Source: Campylobacterales bacterium (lineage in GTDB: Bacteria > Campylobacterota > Campylobacteria > Campylobacterales > JALSKU01). From it: a stretch of 36,481 bases of DNA. How positions within the stretch are numbered: the stretch's first letter is position 1; each line of letters opens with the position of its first letter. Below the pieces are notes generated by a model. It saw nothing but the letters and a program-made list of their open reading frames with translations, was not told where the DNA came from and did not search any database. The stretch is from the NCBI GenBank assembly GCA_027065125.1, contig JAMOOV010000135.1:1-36481 (forward strand), in the 5' to 3' direction. The position numbers were made by a program, and so were the translations under genes. Of the stretch, positions 17,786-24,718 are shown in pieces.

Positions 17786-18688
17786 ATGAATGAGATTATC
17801 TATGCAGTTTATACTGCATTTGAAGATTTGACAAATAAAAATATTATAAAAACAGCTATTTTGTATGGTATTGTACTACTATCTATATGGGCTATAATAG
17901 GATATGTCATTTGGATTCCTTTAACATCTTTTACCTCAAAATTATTGGAGTTTATACCATTTTCTTTTATCAAATCCGATGGTGCATCAATGCTTTCATC
18001 TATATTTTTTATACAAGCAATTTTTATAACACTTGCTTTTGCTATTATTATTTTCTCTGTTTTCATATCAAATGATCGCAAAAGTAAAGGTACACAATCT
18101 TATATGTTTGTAATTTTTTTAATAACAATAGTTTTTTGGTCTCTTATCTGGATTTATAATTATAACTATATACACGATTCTTTATCAAAAATTATTTTAT
18201 GGTTTCCTTTTGAAACAGTTAAAAAATCTATCTCCTATATGTTTGCCATATATATTTTATATGGTCTTTTTGTTGTATCGCTACTTATAATTTCCAGTAT
18301 CAGTAGTGAAAAAATTATCAATCATATATCAAATAGAGAGATAAGAAAAAAAGGAGAGATAAAAGCCATTTTCTATACATTAAGAAACTCTTTGGTATTT
18401 ATATTGGTTAGCATACTCTTTTTTCCCATCCTATTTATCCCCATAGCAAATGTATTTATTCAAGTTTTTGTGTGGATATTTTTGATAAAGGATACCTTTA
18501 CTTATGATATAGGATATATGTATTTTGATAAAGACGAACTCATAAAAATAAAACATGATAGAAAATTTGCTATATATACAATATCTCTTATTGCAACCAT
18601 ATTTAACTTTTTGCCTATAATAAATATCTTTAGTGCTTTTTTCGGTGAGTTTGCTATGTATCACTATTTCGAAAGTTTCAAAAAATAA
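17786..18688 (+). CDS. Polytopic membrane protein, EI24/CysZ-like
   Basis: A 300-residue protein with six or seven hydrophobic segments and no soluble domain. The pattern of long helices, the central loop with basic residues (ISNREIRKKGEIKA) and the closing FNFLPIINIFSAFFGEFAMYH resemble EI24/CysZ-type proteins, where the final NxxxPxxN-like helix is characteristic. That assignment is by eye and moderate. CysZ proteins transport sulfate; no such role is claimed here. GGAGTTG precedes the ATG. Only 8 bases separate it from the HdeD-like gene. It is noticeably A+T-rich. Confidence 0.6.
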   Translation: MNEIIYAVYTAFEDLTNKNIIKTAILYGIVLLSIWAIIGYVIWIPLTSFTSKLLEFIPFSFIKSDGASMLSSIFFIQAIFITLAFAIIIFSVFISNDRKSKGTQSYMFVIFLITIVFWSLIWIYNYNYIHDSLSKIILWFPFETVKKSISYMFAIYILYGLFVVSLLIISSISSEKIINHISNREIRKKGEIKAIFYTLRNSLVFILVSILFFPILFIPIANVFIQVFVWIFLIKDTFTYDIGYMYFDKDELIKIKHDRKFAIYTISLIATIFNFLPIINIFSAFFGEFAMYHYFESFKK

Positions 18689-18736
18689 GAGTCGAGATCA
18701 CAAAACAACAAAGATAATCAAGAAAGAAAATTACAG

Positions 18737-20032
18737 ATGAAAAACAAAGCTTTTGGCATCATCAGCACAGTAATGCTAGGTATCGGCTCTATGGTGGGTG
18801 CGGGTATATTCATCATCATAGGCCAAGCCGGAGCGATAGCGGGCAATACCGTATGGATATCTTTTATCTTTGGTGGCATAACAGCACTTCTTAGTGGATA
18901 TTCGCTTGCAAAATTATCTCTAAGATACCCATCCCGTGGAGGAATAGTGGAGTTTTTAGTGCAAACTTACGGAGAGGGAGTATTTTCTGGTTCAGCCGGA
19001 GTACTGTTTTACTTTTCAGGACTCATAACTATAGCCGCGGTCGCCAAATCTTTTGGAGTTTATGCCTCTACTTTTATGCACCATGGAGATAAATTCTGGA
19101 TAAATGTCTATGCCGTAGGAATAGTCTGCCTGTTTACATTTATAAATCTTGTAGGTGCAAGCATCGTAGCAAAATCCGAAAATATCATAGTCGGCATCAA
19201 ACTAACCATCTTAGTGGTGTTTGCCATAGCTGCAGTTTTCAATATAGACCCCAAACTCTTAAGTGTAGAGGATATGCCCCCTATGAAAGATATGCTTTTT
19301 GCCATAGGTTTAACTTTTTTTGCATATCAAGGCTTTAGTGTCATAACCAATACTGTAGAGGATATGCAAAATCCCAAAAAGACCATGATATACTCTATGA
19401 CCATAGCTATAGTACTAGTGGCACTTCTTTATATATTGACAAGCTTTGCAGTCCTTGGAAACCTCCCTCTGCCGGAGGTAATAAAAGCGAAAGATTATGC
19501 TTTGGCAGAAGCCGCCAAGCCTATATTTGGCGAACTTGGCTTTAAGATCATGGCAGCAACGGCACTCCTATCTACCGCTTCAGCCATAAATGCCTCTTTG
19601 TATGCCACTACAGAGATAGGCTACACGATGGCAAAAGAAGGAAATCTACCAAAGATTTATGAGTATAATATCTACAATTCAAATGAGGGGTTAATAGTCA
19701 GTACTCTATTAATTATTCCTATGATTATATTTTTTAATTTGACGGAAATTACAACAGTTGCAACACTATCTGTTTTGATAGTGCAAGGTTTTACTCACAT
19801 AGGACATCTAATAAAGATAAAACAAACTGAAGCCAATATTTTTATAGTCATCTTGGCCATATTGGCTATATTTAGCATCGTCGTTTTAACACTTTTTTAT
19901 ACATACGAACACTCACCTATAGTTATTTACTATCTTAGTTTCTCTTTTTTAGGAGCATTCATAGCTGAATTGCTTTTAAGAGCGATATATAAAAGAATTA
20001 TGTCAAAACAAACACAAAGTTTATTTGACTAA
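18737..20032 (+). CDS. Second APC-family amino acid/polyamine permease
   Basis: A 431-residue transporter with about 12 hydrophobic segments. The first has the APC signature MLGIGSMVGAGIFIIIG. FFAYQGFSVITNTVEDMQNP is the loop after segment six, and LLSTASAINASLYATTEIGYTMA is the segment-eight region. It is clearly a distant paralogue of the permease at 15797, not a recent copy. The ribosome binding site is weak (AGAAAG about 10 bases before ATG). It starts 48 bases after the EI24-like gene and may be read from the same transcript. A hairpin follows its stop. Substrate unknown. Confidence 0.87.
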   Translation: MKNKAFGIISTVMLGIGSMVGAGIFIIIGQAGAIAGNTVWISFIFGGITALLSGYSLAKLSLRYPSRGGIVEFLVQTYGEGVFSGSAGVLFYFSGLITIAAVAKSFGVYASTFMHHGDKFWINVYAVGIVCLFTFINLVGASIVAKSENIIVGIKLTILVVFAIAAVFNIDPKLLSVEDMPPMKDMLFAIGLTFFAYQGFSVITNTVEDMQNPKKTMIYSMTIAIVLVALLYILTSFAVLGNLPLPEVIKAKDYALAEAAKPIFGELGFKIMAATALLSTASAINASLYATTEIGYTMAKEGNLPKIYEYNIYNSNEGLIVSTLLIIPMIIFFNLTEITTVATLSVLIVQGFTHIGHLIKIKQTEANIFIVILAILAIFSIVVLTLFYTYEHSPIVIYYLSFSFLGAFIAELLLRAIYKRIMSKQTQSLFD

Positions 20033-20044
20033 CCGATAAATAAA

Positions 20045-20083
20045 ATAAACGATATAAGAACATCATGTTGCCATATCGTTTAT
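20045..20083. terminator. Two-tier hairpin after the second permease
   Basis: Outer arms of 11 bases (ATAAACGATAT at 20045–20055 and its complement at 20073–20083) enclose an inner AACAT-C-ATGTT hairpin at 20059–20069. It begins 13 bases after the permease stop. No T tract follows on either strand, so it may be a weak terminator or an RNA-stabilising end. Confidence 0.4.
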
Positions 20084-20145
20084 CAAGCACAAAGATTATT
20101 CTTTTTTCTCCAGTTTTACATGATCATTATATTTAATACTTTCGA

Positions 20146-20301
20146 TCATAGAAGATAAAATCTACACACAACTGTTTCCGTGTGTATCTTCACAATAGGA
20201 TCAATATCTACTGGAGTTGTTATTTGATATGTATAGTTTCTTACATATAGTAAACCAAATCCAAAAAACAATATCAAAATTATTATTTCAATTCGTTTCA
20301 T
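20146..20301 (-). CDS. Small hypothetical membrane-anchored peptide, possibly truncated by frameshift
   Basis: A 51-codon ORF too short for routine calling. AAAGGAAAAAT precedes the ATG at 20301. The N-terminus is one hydrophobic helix (residues about 5–19, IIILILFFGFGLLYV) after Lys-Arg, so it is probably inserted with the rest outside. One added T in the TTTT run near 20154 would join it to a further frame ending at 20096 with MIESIKYNDHVKLEKKE, giving about 67 residues. It may therefore be a slightly broken gene. No family recognised. Confidence 0.35.
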   Translation of the reverse strand: MKRIEIIILILFFGFGLLYVRNYTYQITTPVDIDPIVKIHTETVVCRFYLL

Positions 20302-20390
20302 ATTTTTCCTTTATTTTAATTTTAGATTCAAAGGTTTTGTGATCGCCTCGTAAAGCTATAGGCTTTTAAGCTTTACTTTCAGCAGATTTG

Positions 20391-20714
20391 TTATGATTCT
20401 AAAAAAAGTTTTTCTATTTGTGTATAAGTTTGTAAATTGGTGATATTTTTATGGTTTATTGAGATACTTTTTTTAAAGTCTTTAAGTTTTAAAGAAGAAG
20501 GATTTGATTTGGTAATTTTGAACTCTATTTTTCTCCACCATCAATCGATATCTCAACACTTAAAGTTTCAACAAAAATAGTATCCATTTTCACTCTCGAG
20601 TATTCTCTCTAAAAACACCCTCTCATTCTCTAAATCCTCAGGAAAAAATTCTATATCTTTAGGCAACTCGTAAAATTCTCTCTGATTGATTATTGCATCA
20701 TCAATATAGCCCAA
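20391..20714 (-). pseudogene. Decayed coding fragments, family unrecognised
   Basis: Two overlapping minus-strand frames look protein-like but are broken. The first (20714–20568, TTG start, 48 codons) has an acidic pattern such as FYELPKDIEFFPEDLENE. The second begins with ATG at 20587 (MDTIFVETLSVEISIDGGEK) and stops at 20525. One added A in the AAAAA run just before that stop restores a frame continuing to TAA at 20391, for 65 residues rich in lysine and isoleucine. The overlap of two small frames recalls a two-gene toxin–antitoxin layout, but I do not recognise either product. Confidence 0.35.
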
Positions 20715-20822
20715 ACTATCACTGCTTTATAAAAAATTGGGTAAAAATAGAAAAACAAATATTAGAAAGATATTTTTTATTTTTAATTTATATCGCAATA
20801 TCAGTAAGTAAATAAAAAGCAT

Positions 20823-20864
20823 AAAAAACAACAGTTGAAAAATATCATATTGTCATTGTTTTTT
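20823..20864 (-). terminator. Possible terminator of the second disulfide reductase
   Basis: Nine-base arms AAAAAACAA and TTGTTTTTT lie directly after the minus-strand stop at 20866, with a loop of about 24 bases. Read in the gene direction the structure ends in a run of T. Arms are almost all A·T, so strength is doubtful. Confidence 0.35.
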
Positions 20865-20865
20865 C

Positions 20866-22224
20866 TTATCCCTCTATTGCTTTGTAAAAGCTCTCTGACA
20901 TTGTAGGATGAGCAAATATCATAGACTTTATATCATCAAGTGATAACTTTGTGTTTATACATATCATCACTTGATTGATTATCTCAGTCATATCATATCC
21001 CACCATAGATGCCCCGAGGAGTTTTCTCTTTTTGTCAAACAGCAGTTTTACAAAACCACTATCATCACCTTTTATCTTGGGCATCCCAAGTGTTCTTAAA
21101 AATAGTTTTTTAACATCATATTCCATATCATTGCTTTTTAGATATCTCTCATTTTTACCTACACTTCCCACTTGCGGAGAAGTGAATACGACATTTGGGA
21201 CTACAGAGTCATTTAAAGCCTTAAATCCAAGTATATCGTAAGCCGCTTTTTTTGCCTCATAGTATGCCACATGGGCCAATGCGGCAGATGTTGTAACATC
21301 TCCTATTGCATATATATTGCTATTTGTAGTTTTTAACGAAAAATCAGTTTCTATAAACCCTTTTTCATCAATTTGCACCTTAGCATTGTCTATTGACATG
21401 GAAGAAGTATTCGGAATACGACCTATAGAAACTAATACTTTGTCGTAACTTTTTACAACTTTGCCTCTTTTTGTTTCAAAGACAACTTCAACTTTATCTT
21501 TTGTCTTTTTATATGAGATTACATTGGCAGAAGTGTCTATATCTATACCTCTTTTTTTAAATTCTTTTTGCACAATACTTGAAACATCACTATCTTCAAG
21601 AGGCAATATAGAAGGAGTAAATTCACACAGATGCACTTTTGATCCCAAAGCATTGAAAAAATCGGCAAATTCACATCCTATAGCTCCCGCCCCGACTATA
21701 AGTAAACTATCCGGTATATCCTCAAGAGAGAAAATATCATCACTCGATAGTATCATTTTGGAATCAAACTCTAAAACCGGATGTTTTCTGCTTATGGAGC
21801 CTGTAGCTATGATAAATTTGTCCGCTTTGATAGTCTCGCCTCTACTCTCCACTCTAATCTCATCTTCTGATAAAAATTCAGCTTTACCATACACTATCTT
21901 GACATTATTGCTTTGCAGTTTTTTTTCTATCCCCCCTCTTAGAGTATCTATAAGGGTTTTTGTATTCTCTTTTAAACAATTAAAATCAAAGCCTTTAATA
22001 TCTCCTTGGACTCCTTGGTTTTGAAAATATGAAAACTTTTTGATATAGTTTGAGCTTTCAAGAAAGTTTTTAGCAGGAATACATCCCTCGTTTAGACAGG
22101 TTCCTCCTATGTGATATTCTTTTTTTTCCACAAGACAAACTTTTTTGCCGTTTTTAGCCAATATTAAAGCTGCCTTATATCCCCCGGGACCAGCACCGAT
22201 GATGCAAATATCAAATTTTTCCAT
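20866..22224 (-). CDS. Dihydrolipoamide dehydrogenase-family flavoprotein (second copy)
   Basis: A 452-residue flavoprotein disulfide reductase, distinct from the one at 9213. The FAD fold is IIGAGPGGYKAA. The redox pair is Cys43–Cys48 in GGTCLNEGCIPAK, with alanine in place of the usual serine of GCIPSK. LIVGAGAIGCEFADFF is the NAD(H) fold and YAIGDVTTSAALAH the second FAD motif. The C-terminal HPTMSE gives the catalytic His-Glu pair. This layout is closer to classical lipoamide dehydrogenase than the first copy. No dehydrogenase complex genes adjoin it. It appears to be a single-gene unit. Confidence 0.87.
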   Translation of the reverse strand: MEKFDICIIGAGPGGYKAALILAKNGKKVCLVEKKEYHIGGTCLNEGCIPAKNFLESSNYIKKFSYFQNQGVQGDIKGFDFNCLKENTKTLIDTLRGGIEKKLQSNNVKIVYGKAEFLSEDEIRVESRGETIKADKFIIATGSISRKHPVLEFDSKMILSSDDIFSLEDIPDSLLIVGAGAIGCEFADFFNALGSKVHLCEFTPSILPLEDSDVSSIVQKEFKKRGIDIDTSANVISYKKTKDKVEVVFETKRGKVVKSYDKVLVSIGRIPNTSSMSIDNAKVQIDEKGFIETDFSLKTTNSNIYAIGDVTTSAALAHVAYYEAKKAAYDILGFKALNDSVVPNVVFTSPQVGSVGKNERYLKSNDMEYDVKKLFLRTLGMPKIKGDDSGFVKLLFDKKRKLLGASMVGYDMTEIINQVMICINTKLSLDDIKSMIFAHPTMSESFYKAIEG

Positions 22225-22301
22225 CTTCTCTCTTTTTTAAAAAATATAATTGTAAATTTTACCATTTAAAAAATAAAAAAGAAATATGTATTATACAAAT
22301 T

Positions 22302-22622
22302 TTATATTTTTAATTGATTGTATTTTTCATACTTTTCATCAAGCAATTTTTCGGCTGTTTTGTATCTGGAACTATCTTTAAACTCATTTTGTTTCAGTAT
22401 ATCTCTATATTTTTCAAAAGTCGTCCAAACCCTAAGAGCCTGTACTTTTTTACCTTTTATATATAAAGCAATAGCCGTAGCACCGTTTATCAACCCTTTT
22501 TGAAAATTTGCCTCCGTCATATCACTTTTTTTTAACTCTTTCCAAGACTCTTCAAGTATCTCGTGAGCTTCCACAAACCTATCTTCTCTCACCGCTTGTA
22601 TAAAACTATCTAAACAATCCAT
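22302..22622 (-). CDS. DUF309 domain protein
   Basis: A 106-residue helical protein. The DUF309 signature is the DRFVEAHEILEESWK motif at about residues 15–29, followed by FQKGLINGATAIALYIKG. The function of the family is not known. It lies 77 bases upstream of the disulfide reductase on the same strand and next to the tRNA gene on the opposite strand. Confidence 0.8.
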   Translation of the reverse strand: MDCLDSFIQAVREDRFVEAHEILEESWKELKKSDMTEANFQKGLINGATAIALYIKGKKVQALRVWTTFEKYRDILKQNEFKDSSRYKTAEKLLDEKYEKYNQLKI

Positions 22623-22639
22623 TTTTATATCCTACTATA

Positions 22640-22668
22640 TTGTACTTTAAAATATAAAGCTGTAAAAT
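22640..22668 (+). promoter_or_regulatory. Promoter of tRNA-Thr
   Basis: TTGTAC at 22640–22645 and TAAAAT at 22663–22668 are separated by exactly 17 bases. Transcription would start about 7 bases before the mature tRNA. Confidence 0.5.
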
Positions 22669-22682
22669 TATATCACACATAT

Positions 22683-22756
22683 GCTGATATAGCTCAGTTG
22701 GCTAGAGCACTTGATTCGTAATCAAGAGGTCGCGGGTTCAAGTCCCGCTATCAGCT
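22683..22756 (+). tRNA. tRNA-Thr(CGT)
   Basis: Full cloverleaf. Acceptor arms GCTGATA (22683–22689) and TATCAGC (22749–22755) pair perfectly, with T as discriminator. The anticodon stem CTTGA/TCAAG encloses TTCGTAA with anticodon CGT at 22717–22719. The T arm GCGGGTTCAAGTCCCGC is standard. CCA is not encoded. The integrase gene begins about 200 bases downstream, so the 3′ end is a plausible integration site. I found no second copy of the tRNA end in the window. Confidence 0.95.
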
Positions 22757-22875
22757 TTGCTTATATTGCAAAAAATGTTTATCGATTATATACAAAATAA
22801 GAGATTTGATGAAAATAATATATCCAAAAATAGCGATAATAGAAATATAGGAGGAATTTTTTTGTGATTTTATTT

Positions 22876-22909
22876 TTTAAGAAAGCCCTAAATTTAGGGC
22901 TTTCTTAAA
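22876..22909. terminator. 34-bp perfect palindrome, bidirectional terminator
   Basis: TTTAAGAAAGCCCTAAA is followed directly by its reverse complement, giving a 17-bp stem with no unpaired centre in DNA; in RNA the AAATTT centre opens as the loop. The strong CCC/GGG core and the T run TTTCTT on both strands make it an intrinsic terminator in either direction. It separates the tRNA from the integrase. Confidence 0.7.
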
Positions 22910-22960
22910 GCACTTACTTTTTATTAAGCATTTTTACTTTATACTGTTTTTTACCAAATA

Positions 22961-23904
22961 TTGATAAAAAAGTGTGGGAAAAAGTATGAGAAGGAGTATA
23001 AAACAAATGAACTTATACTGCAAATAAAATCCGGAAAACCAATAAATAAGAAACTTACACTAAGAACTGTATTTGATGAGTATATTGAGCATGTATCAAA
23101 GATACAAAGAGAATCTACAGTTAAAACAAAAGTATATTATTTCAATAAACATTTCAAAAAATTAGAAAGCAAACTTTTAAAAGATATAAAAACTGATGAT
23201 ATTCAAAAATTTGTAAATTCTCTTATAAAAAAAGGATATAAACCTCAAACGGCAAAACATCTTAGGAATTTACTCAAGGCTATATTTAATTATGCAATCA
23301 AAAAAAGATATATAGATTTAAACCCTGCCAACAATGTTGAACTTCCTAAGTTTAATAATGAGAGGAAATTTTATCTCCCAGAGGAAAAAGCTAAAGAGCT
23401 TTATCAAGAGATTTTAGAGATACCAGAAGACAAGTATAGACTTATGTTTCTATTTTTGTTAAGAGGACGGAGAAAAGGAGAGATATTAAGTCTTGAGTGG
23501 CAAGATGTTGATTTTGAGAGAAAAAGATATGTTATAAGAGATAAAAACAACAAAATAGGCGAAGAACAAACCCATCTTTTAGACGATGAGTTAATAGAGC
23601 ATTTTAAACTTTTAAAAAAGAAAAAAAAGGGATCATCTTTACATCACTTGTTGCAGGTAAAAAAATGAGCGATATACCAAGACGAACTTGGGCAAGAATC
23701 AAGTCAAAACTTGGCATTAAAATGAGAATACATGACTTTAGACATTTATTGGGTTTTTCTTTGATAAATAATGATATGCCGATAGAAGTTATCAGTAGAG
23801 CATTAGGACACAAAAGCATAAAAACAACCCAAAGATATAGTAATATGAAAGAAGAAATGGCAAAAGTTGGTACTGATGCTTTTTTAGAGTTGTTAAAAAA
23901 ATGA
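22961..23904 (+). pseudogene. Tyrosine recombinase (phage-type integrase) split by a −1 frameshift
   Basis: Two frames together make one integrase. The first (22961–23668, TTG start) has the SAM-like DNA-binding part (FDEYIEHVSKIQRESTVKTK, KYFNKHFKKLE-like) and the catalytic arginine in LLRGRRKGEILSLEWQDV. The second (23665–23904) has HDFRH, LGHKSIKTTQRYSN and the tyrosine nucleophile, so Arg, His-x-x-Arg, His and Tyr are all present. The break lies at the A8 run 23621–23628. The codons AAA AAA AAG there contain an in-phase A AAA AAG; a −1 slip restores IIFTSLVAGKKMSDIPRRTW-like continuity. Homologous sequence continues about 11 codons upstream of the TTG without an ATG, so the N-terminus may also be damaged. 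Confidence 0.75.
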
Positions 23905-23919
23905 TGATTAGGTTATAAT
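23890..23919 (+). promoter_or_regulatory. Promoter inside the end of the integrase
   Basis: TTGTTA at 23890–23895 and TATAAT at 23914–23919 with an 18-base spacer. It would drive the tiny ORF and the nuclease-like gene that follow. Confidence 0.45.
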
Positions 23920-23950
23920 ACAATTTTAACAAAATAAACAGGATTGTTTA

Positions 23951-23998
23951 GTGGCAAGTGTTAAGTTAATCAATTTAAGAATGGTATTTAATGAGTAG
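23951..23998 (+). CDS. Tiny ORF overlapping the nuclease-like gene
   Basis: GTG at 23951 opens 15 codons (ASVKLINLRMVFNE after the start) ending at TAG 23996–23998. That stop overlaps the next gene's ATG at 23991 by 8 bases. It may be a leader ORF coupling translation, or the leftover N-terminus of a deleted phage gene. No family recognised. Confidence 0.2.
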   Translation: MASVKLINLRMVFNE

Positions 23999-24380
23999 TA
24001 TCGAAGCTTTTATACAAAATTCTCTTGATAATGCATATTTTAACGAAATCTTTGAATTAAACATATCGGATGAAGTTTGCGATAAAATACAAAAACAATC
24101 AGGATTAAATGTAAAAAAATATAGATTTATAATAGAAGCTCAATATGTTAGACATATTAGAAATAGACATGAAGAGGATTTGTTTTTATTATCTAAGATA
24201 GAGACTATTTTAAATACATTCGATAAGGTAGAAAAAAGCTTGACAAGAAATAGTCAAACTGGTAAAACAGATATAAGCTTAGTGTTTGAAAAGAAAATTA
24301 ATGAAGATATTACAAAAATGATAGCTATAAGGATTATTAAATATAAGTTTTTATCATTGAAGACTTTGTACAGAAAATAA
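23991..24380 (+). CDS. Phage-type PBECR-like nuclease domain protein
   Basis: A 129-residue soluble protein. The centre reads RFIIEAQYVRHIRNRHEEDLFLL, followed by a segment reaching TRNSQTGKTDISLVFEKK, then SLKTLYRK at the end. This order (His-x-x-x-Arg-His core, a lysine/serine strand and a closing hydrophobic-Lys strand) resembles the barnase/EndoU/colicin/RelE-like PBECR domains found at the ends of phage head proteins. The assignment is by pattern and moderate. It is small and alone here, with no capsid genes. Its stop codon overlaps the T tract of the terminator of an opposing small RNA. Confidence 0.5.
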   Translation: MSSIEAFIQNSLDNAYFNEIFELNISDEVCDKIQKQSGLNVKKYRFIIEAQYVRHIRNRHEEDLFLLSKIETILNTFDKVEKSLTRNSQTGKTDISLVFEKKINEDITKMIAIRIIKYKFLSLKTLYRK

Positions 24381-24406
24381 AAAAGTAGCAGACCGAAAAC
24401 TGCTAC
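24379..24406 (-). terminator. Intrinsic terminator of the small RNA
   Basis: GTAGCAG at 24406–24400 and CTGCTAC at 24391–24385 (minus strand) form a perfect 7-bp stem with an 8-base loop. Six T follow immediately, then A and four more T. On the plus strand it would also help end the nuclease transcript, though without a T run. Confidence 0.75.
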
Positions 24407-24474
24407 AAATTTATAGATGTCGAGAGTTTTCATCCCATAAACGGTACAAGCCGCTCACTCTATCGGTTTTAGAT
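24379..24474 (-). ncRNA. Candidate small RNA, about 96 nt, with own promoter and terminator
   Basis: A consensus minus-strand promoter ends just upstream of 24474, and a textbook intrinsic terminator (7-bp G+C-containing stem then six T) ends at 24379. Between them there is no ORF longer than two codons with an ATG. Within the RNA, AGAGT and ACTCT (plus-strand 24423–24427 and 24457–24461) can pair, enclosing a smaller CGG/CCG hairpin (24442–24444 and 24451–24453). The RNA is convergent with the PBECR-like gene and its 3′ tail overlaps that gene's stop. It may be an antisense or antitoxin RNA, or a trans-acting regulator; the role is unknown. Confidence 0.6.
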
Positions 24475-24480
24475 AATACA

Positions 24481-24509
24481 ATTATAGCTAACAAAAATTA
24501 AAAAGTCAA
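24481..24509 (-). promoter_or_regulatory. Consensus sigma-70-type promoter of the small RNA
   Basis: On the minus strand TTGACT (24509–24504) and TATAAT (24486–24481) are separated by exactly 17 bases. This is the best-matching promoter I saw in the window. Transcription would start near 24474. Confidence 0.65.
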
Positions 24510-24526
24510 ATATCTGTTTTATATCC

Positions 24527-24544
24527 ACTTCTTTAACTACTTTA
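24527..24544 (+). repeat. Short repeat copy ACTTCTTTAACTACTTTA
   Basis: The same 18 bases occur again at 24579–24596 inside the left long repeat; the first 16 occur at 25926–25941 in the right one. Part of it (ACTACTTTA) is repeated once more at 24597–24605. Confidence 0.6.
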
Positions 24545-24563
24545 TAAATACTAATATATATTA

Positions 24564-24594
24564 AACCCCTAAAGTAGGACTTCTTTAACTACTT
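24564..24594 (+). repeat. Left 31-bp direct repeat flanking the ATPase gene
   Basis: Begins AACCCCTAAAG and ends AACTACTT. It matches 25911–25941 at 30 of 31 positions, differing only T/C at 24575 versus 25922. Its AAACCCCTAAAG can also pair, with one mismatch, with CTTTAAGGGTTT at 24600–24611. Confidence 0.8.
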
Positions 24595-24718
24595 TAACTA
24601 CTTTAAGGGTTTTTATAGCTGATGCTTTTATGGATTTACTAAAAAGAGAATAAATTAGAGTTATAAATCTAATTATGGTATAATATTTTAAACTTACAAT
24701 TCCAATACAGGATGTAAA

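Larger units (their letters stand above)
20033..20865. other. Largely non-coding spacer with hairpins and decayed ORFs
   Basis: This 833-base stretch separates the second permease from the second disulfide reductase. It holds a two-tier hairpin at 20045–20083, a small minus-strand ORF at 20146–20301 and an 8-bp inverted repeat at 20350–20357/20369–20376. It also holds pseudogene-like minus-strand fragments at 20391–20714 and a possible terminator at 20823–20864. No intact recognised gene is present. Confidence 0.7.
24381..24718. other. Spacer holding the small RNA and short repeats
   Basis: This 338-base gap between the nuclease-like gene and the ATPase contains the small RNA and its promoter. 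It then holds copies of an ACTTCTTTAACTACTTTA repeat and the left 31-bp direct repeat. No protein gene is seen. Confidence 0.7.

Noticed and set aside
22809-22909. Tiny ORFs and a strong AGGAGGA site before the 34-bp palindrome, as a leader-peptide attenuator
   Set aside because: The frames have 13 and 14 codons with no amino-acid bias or alternative pairing, and no regulated gene follows directly.
24421-24470. Stretch resembling a CRISPR repeat (GTTTATGGGATGAAAAC on the minus strand)
   Set aside because: It occurs only once and lies inside a transcription unit with promoter and terminator; no spaced copies exist in the window.
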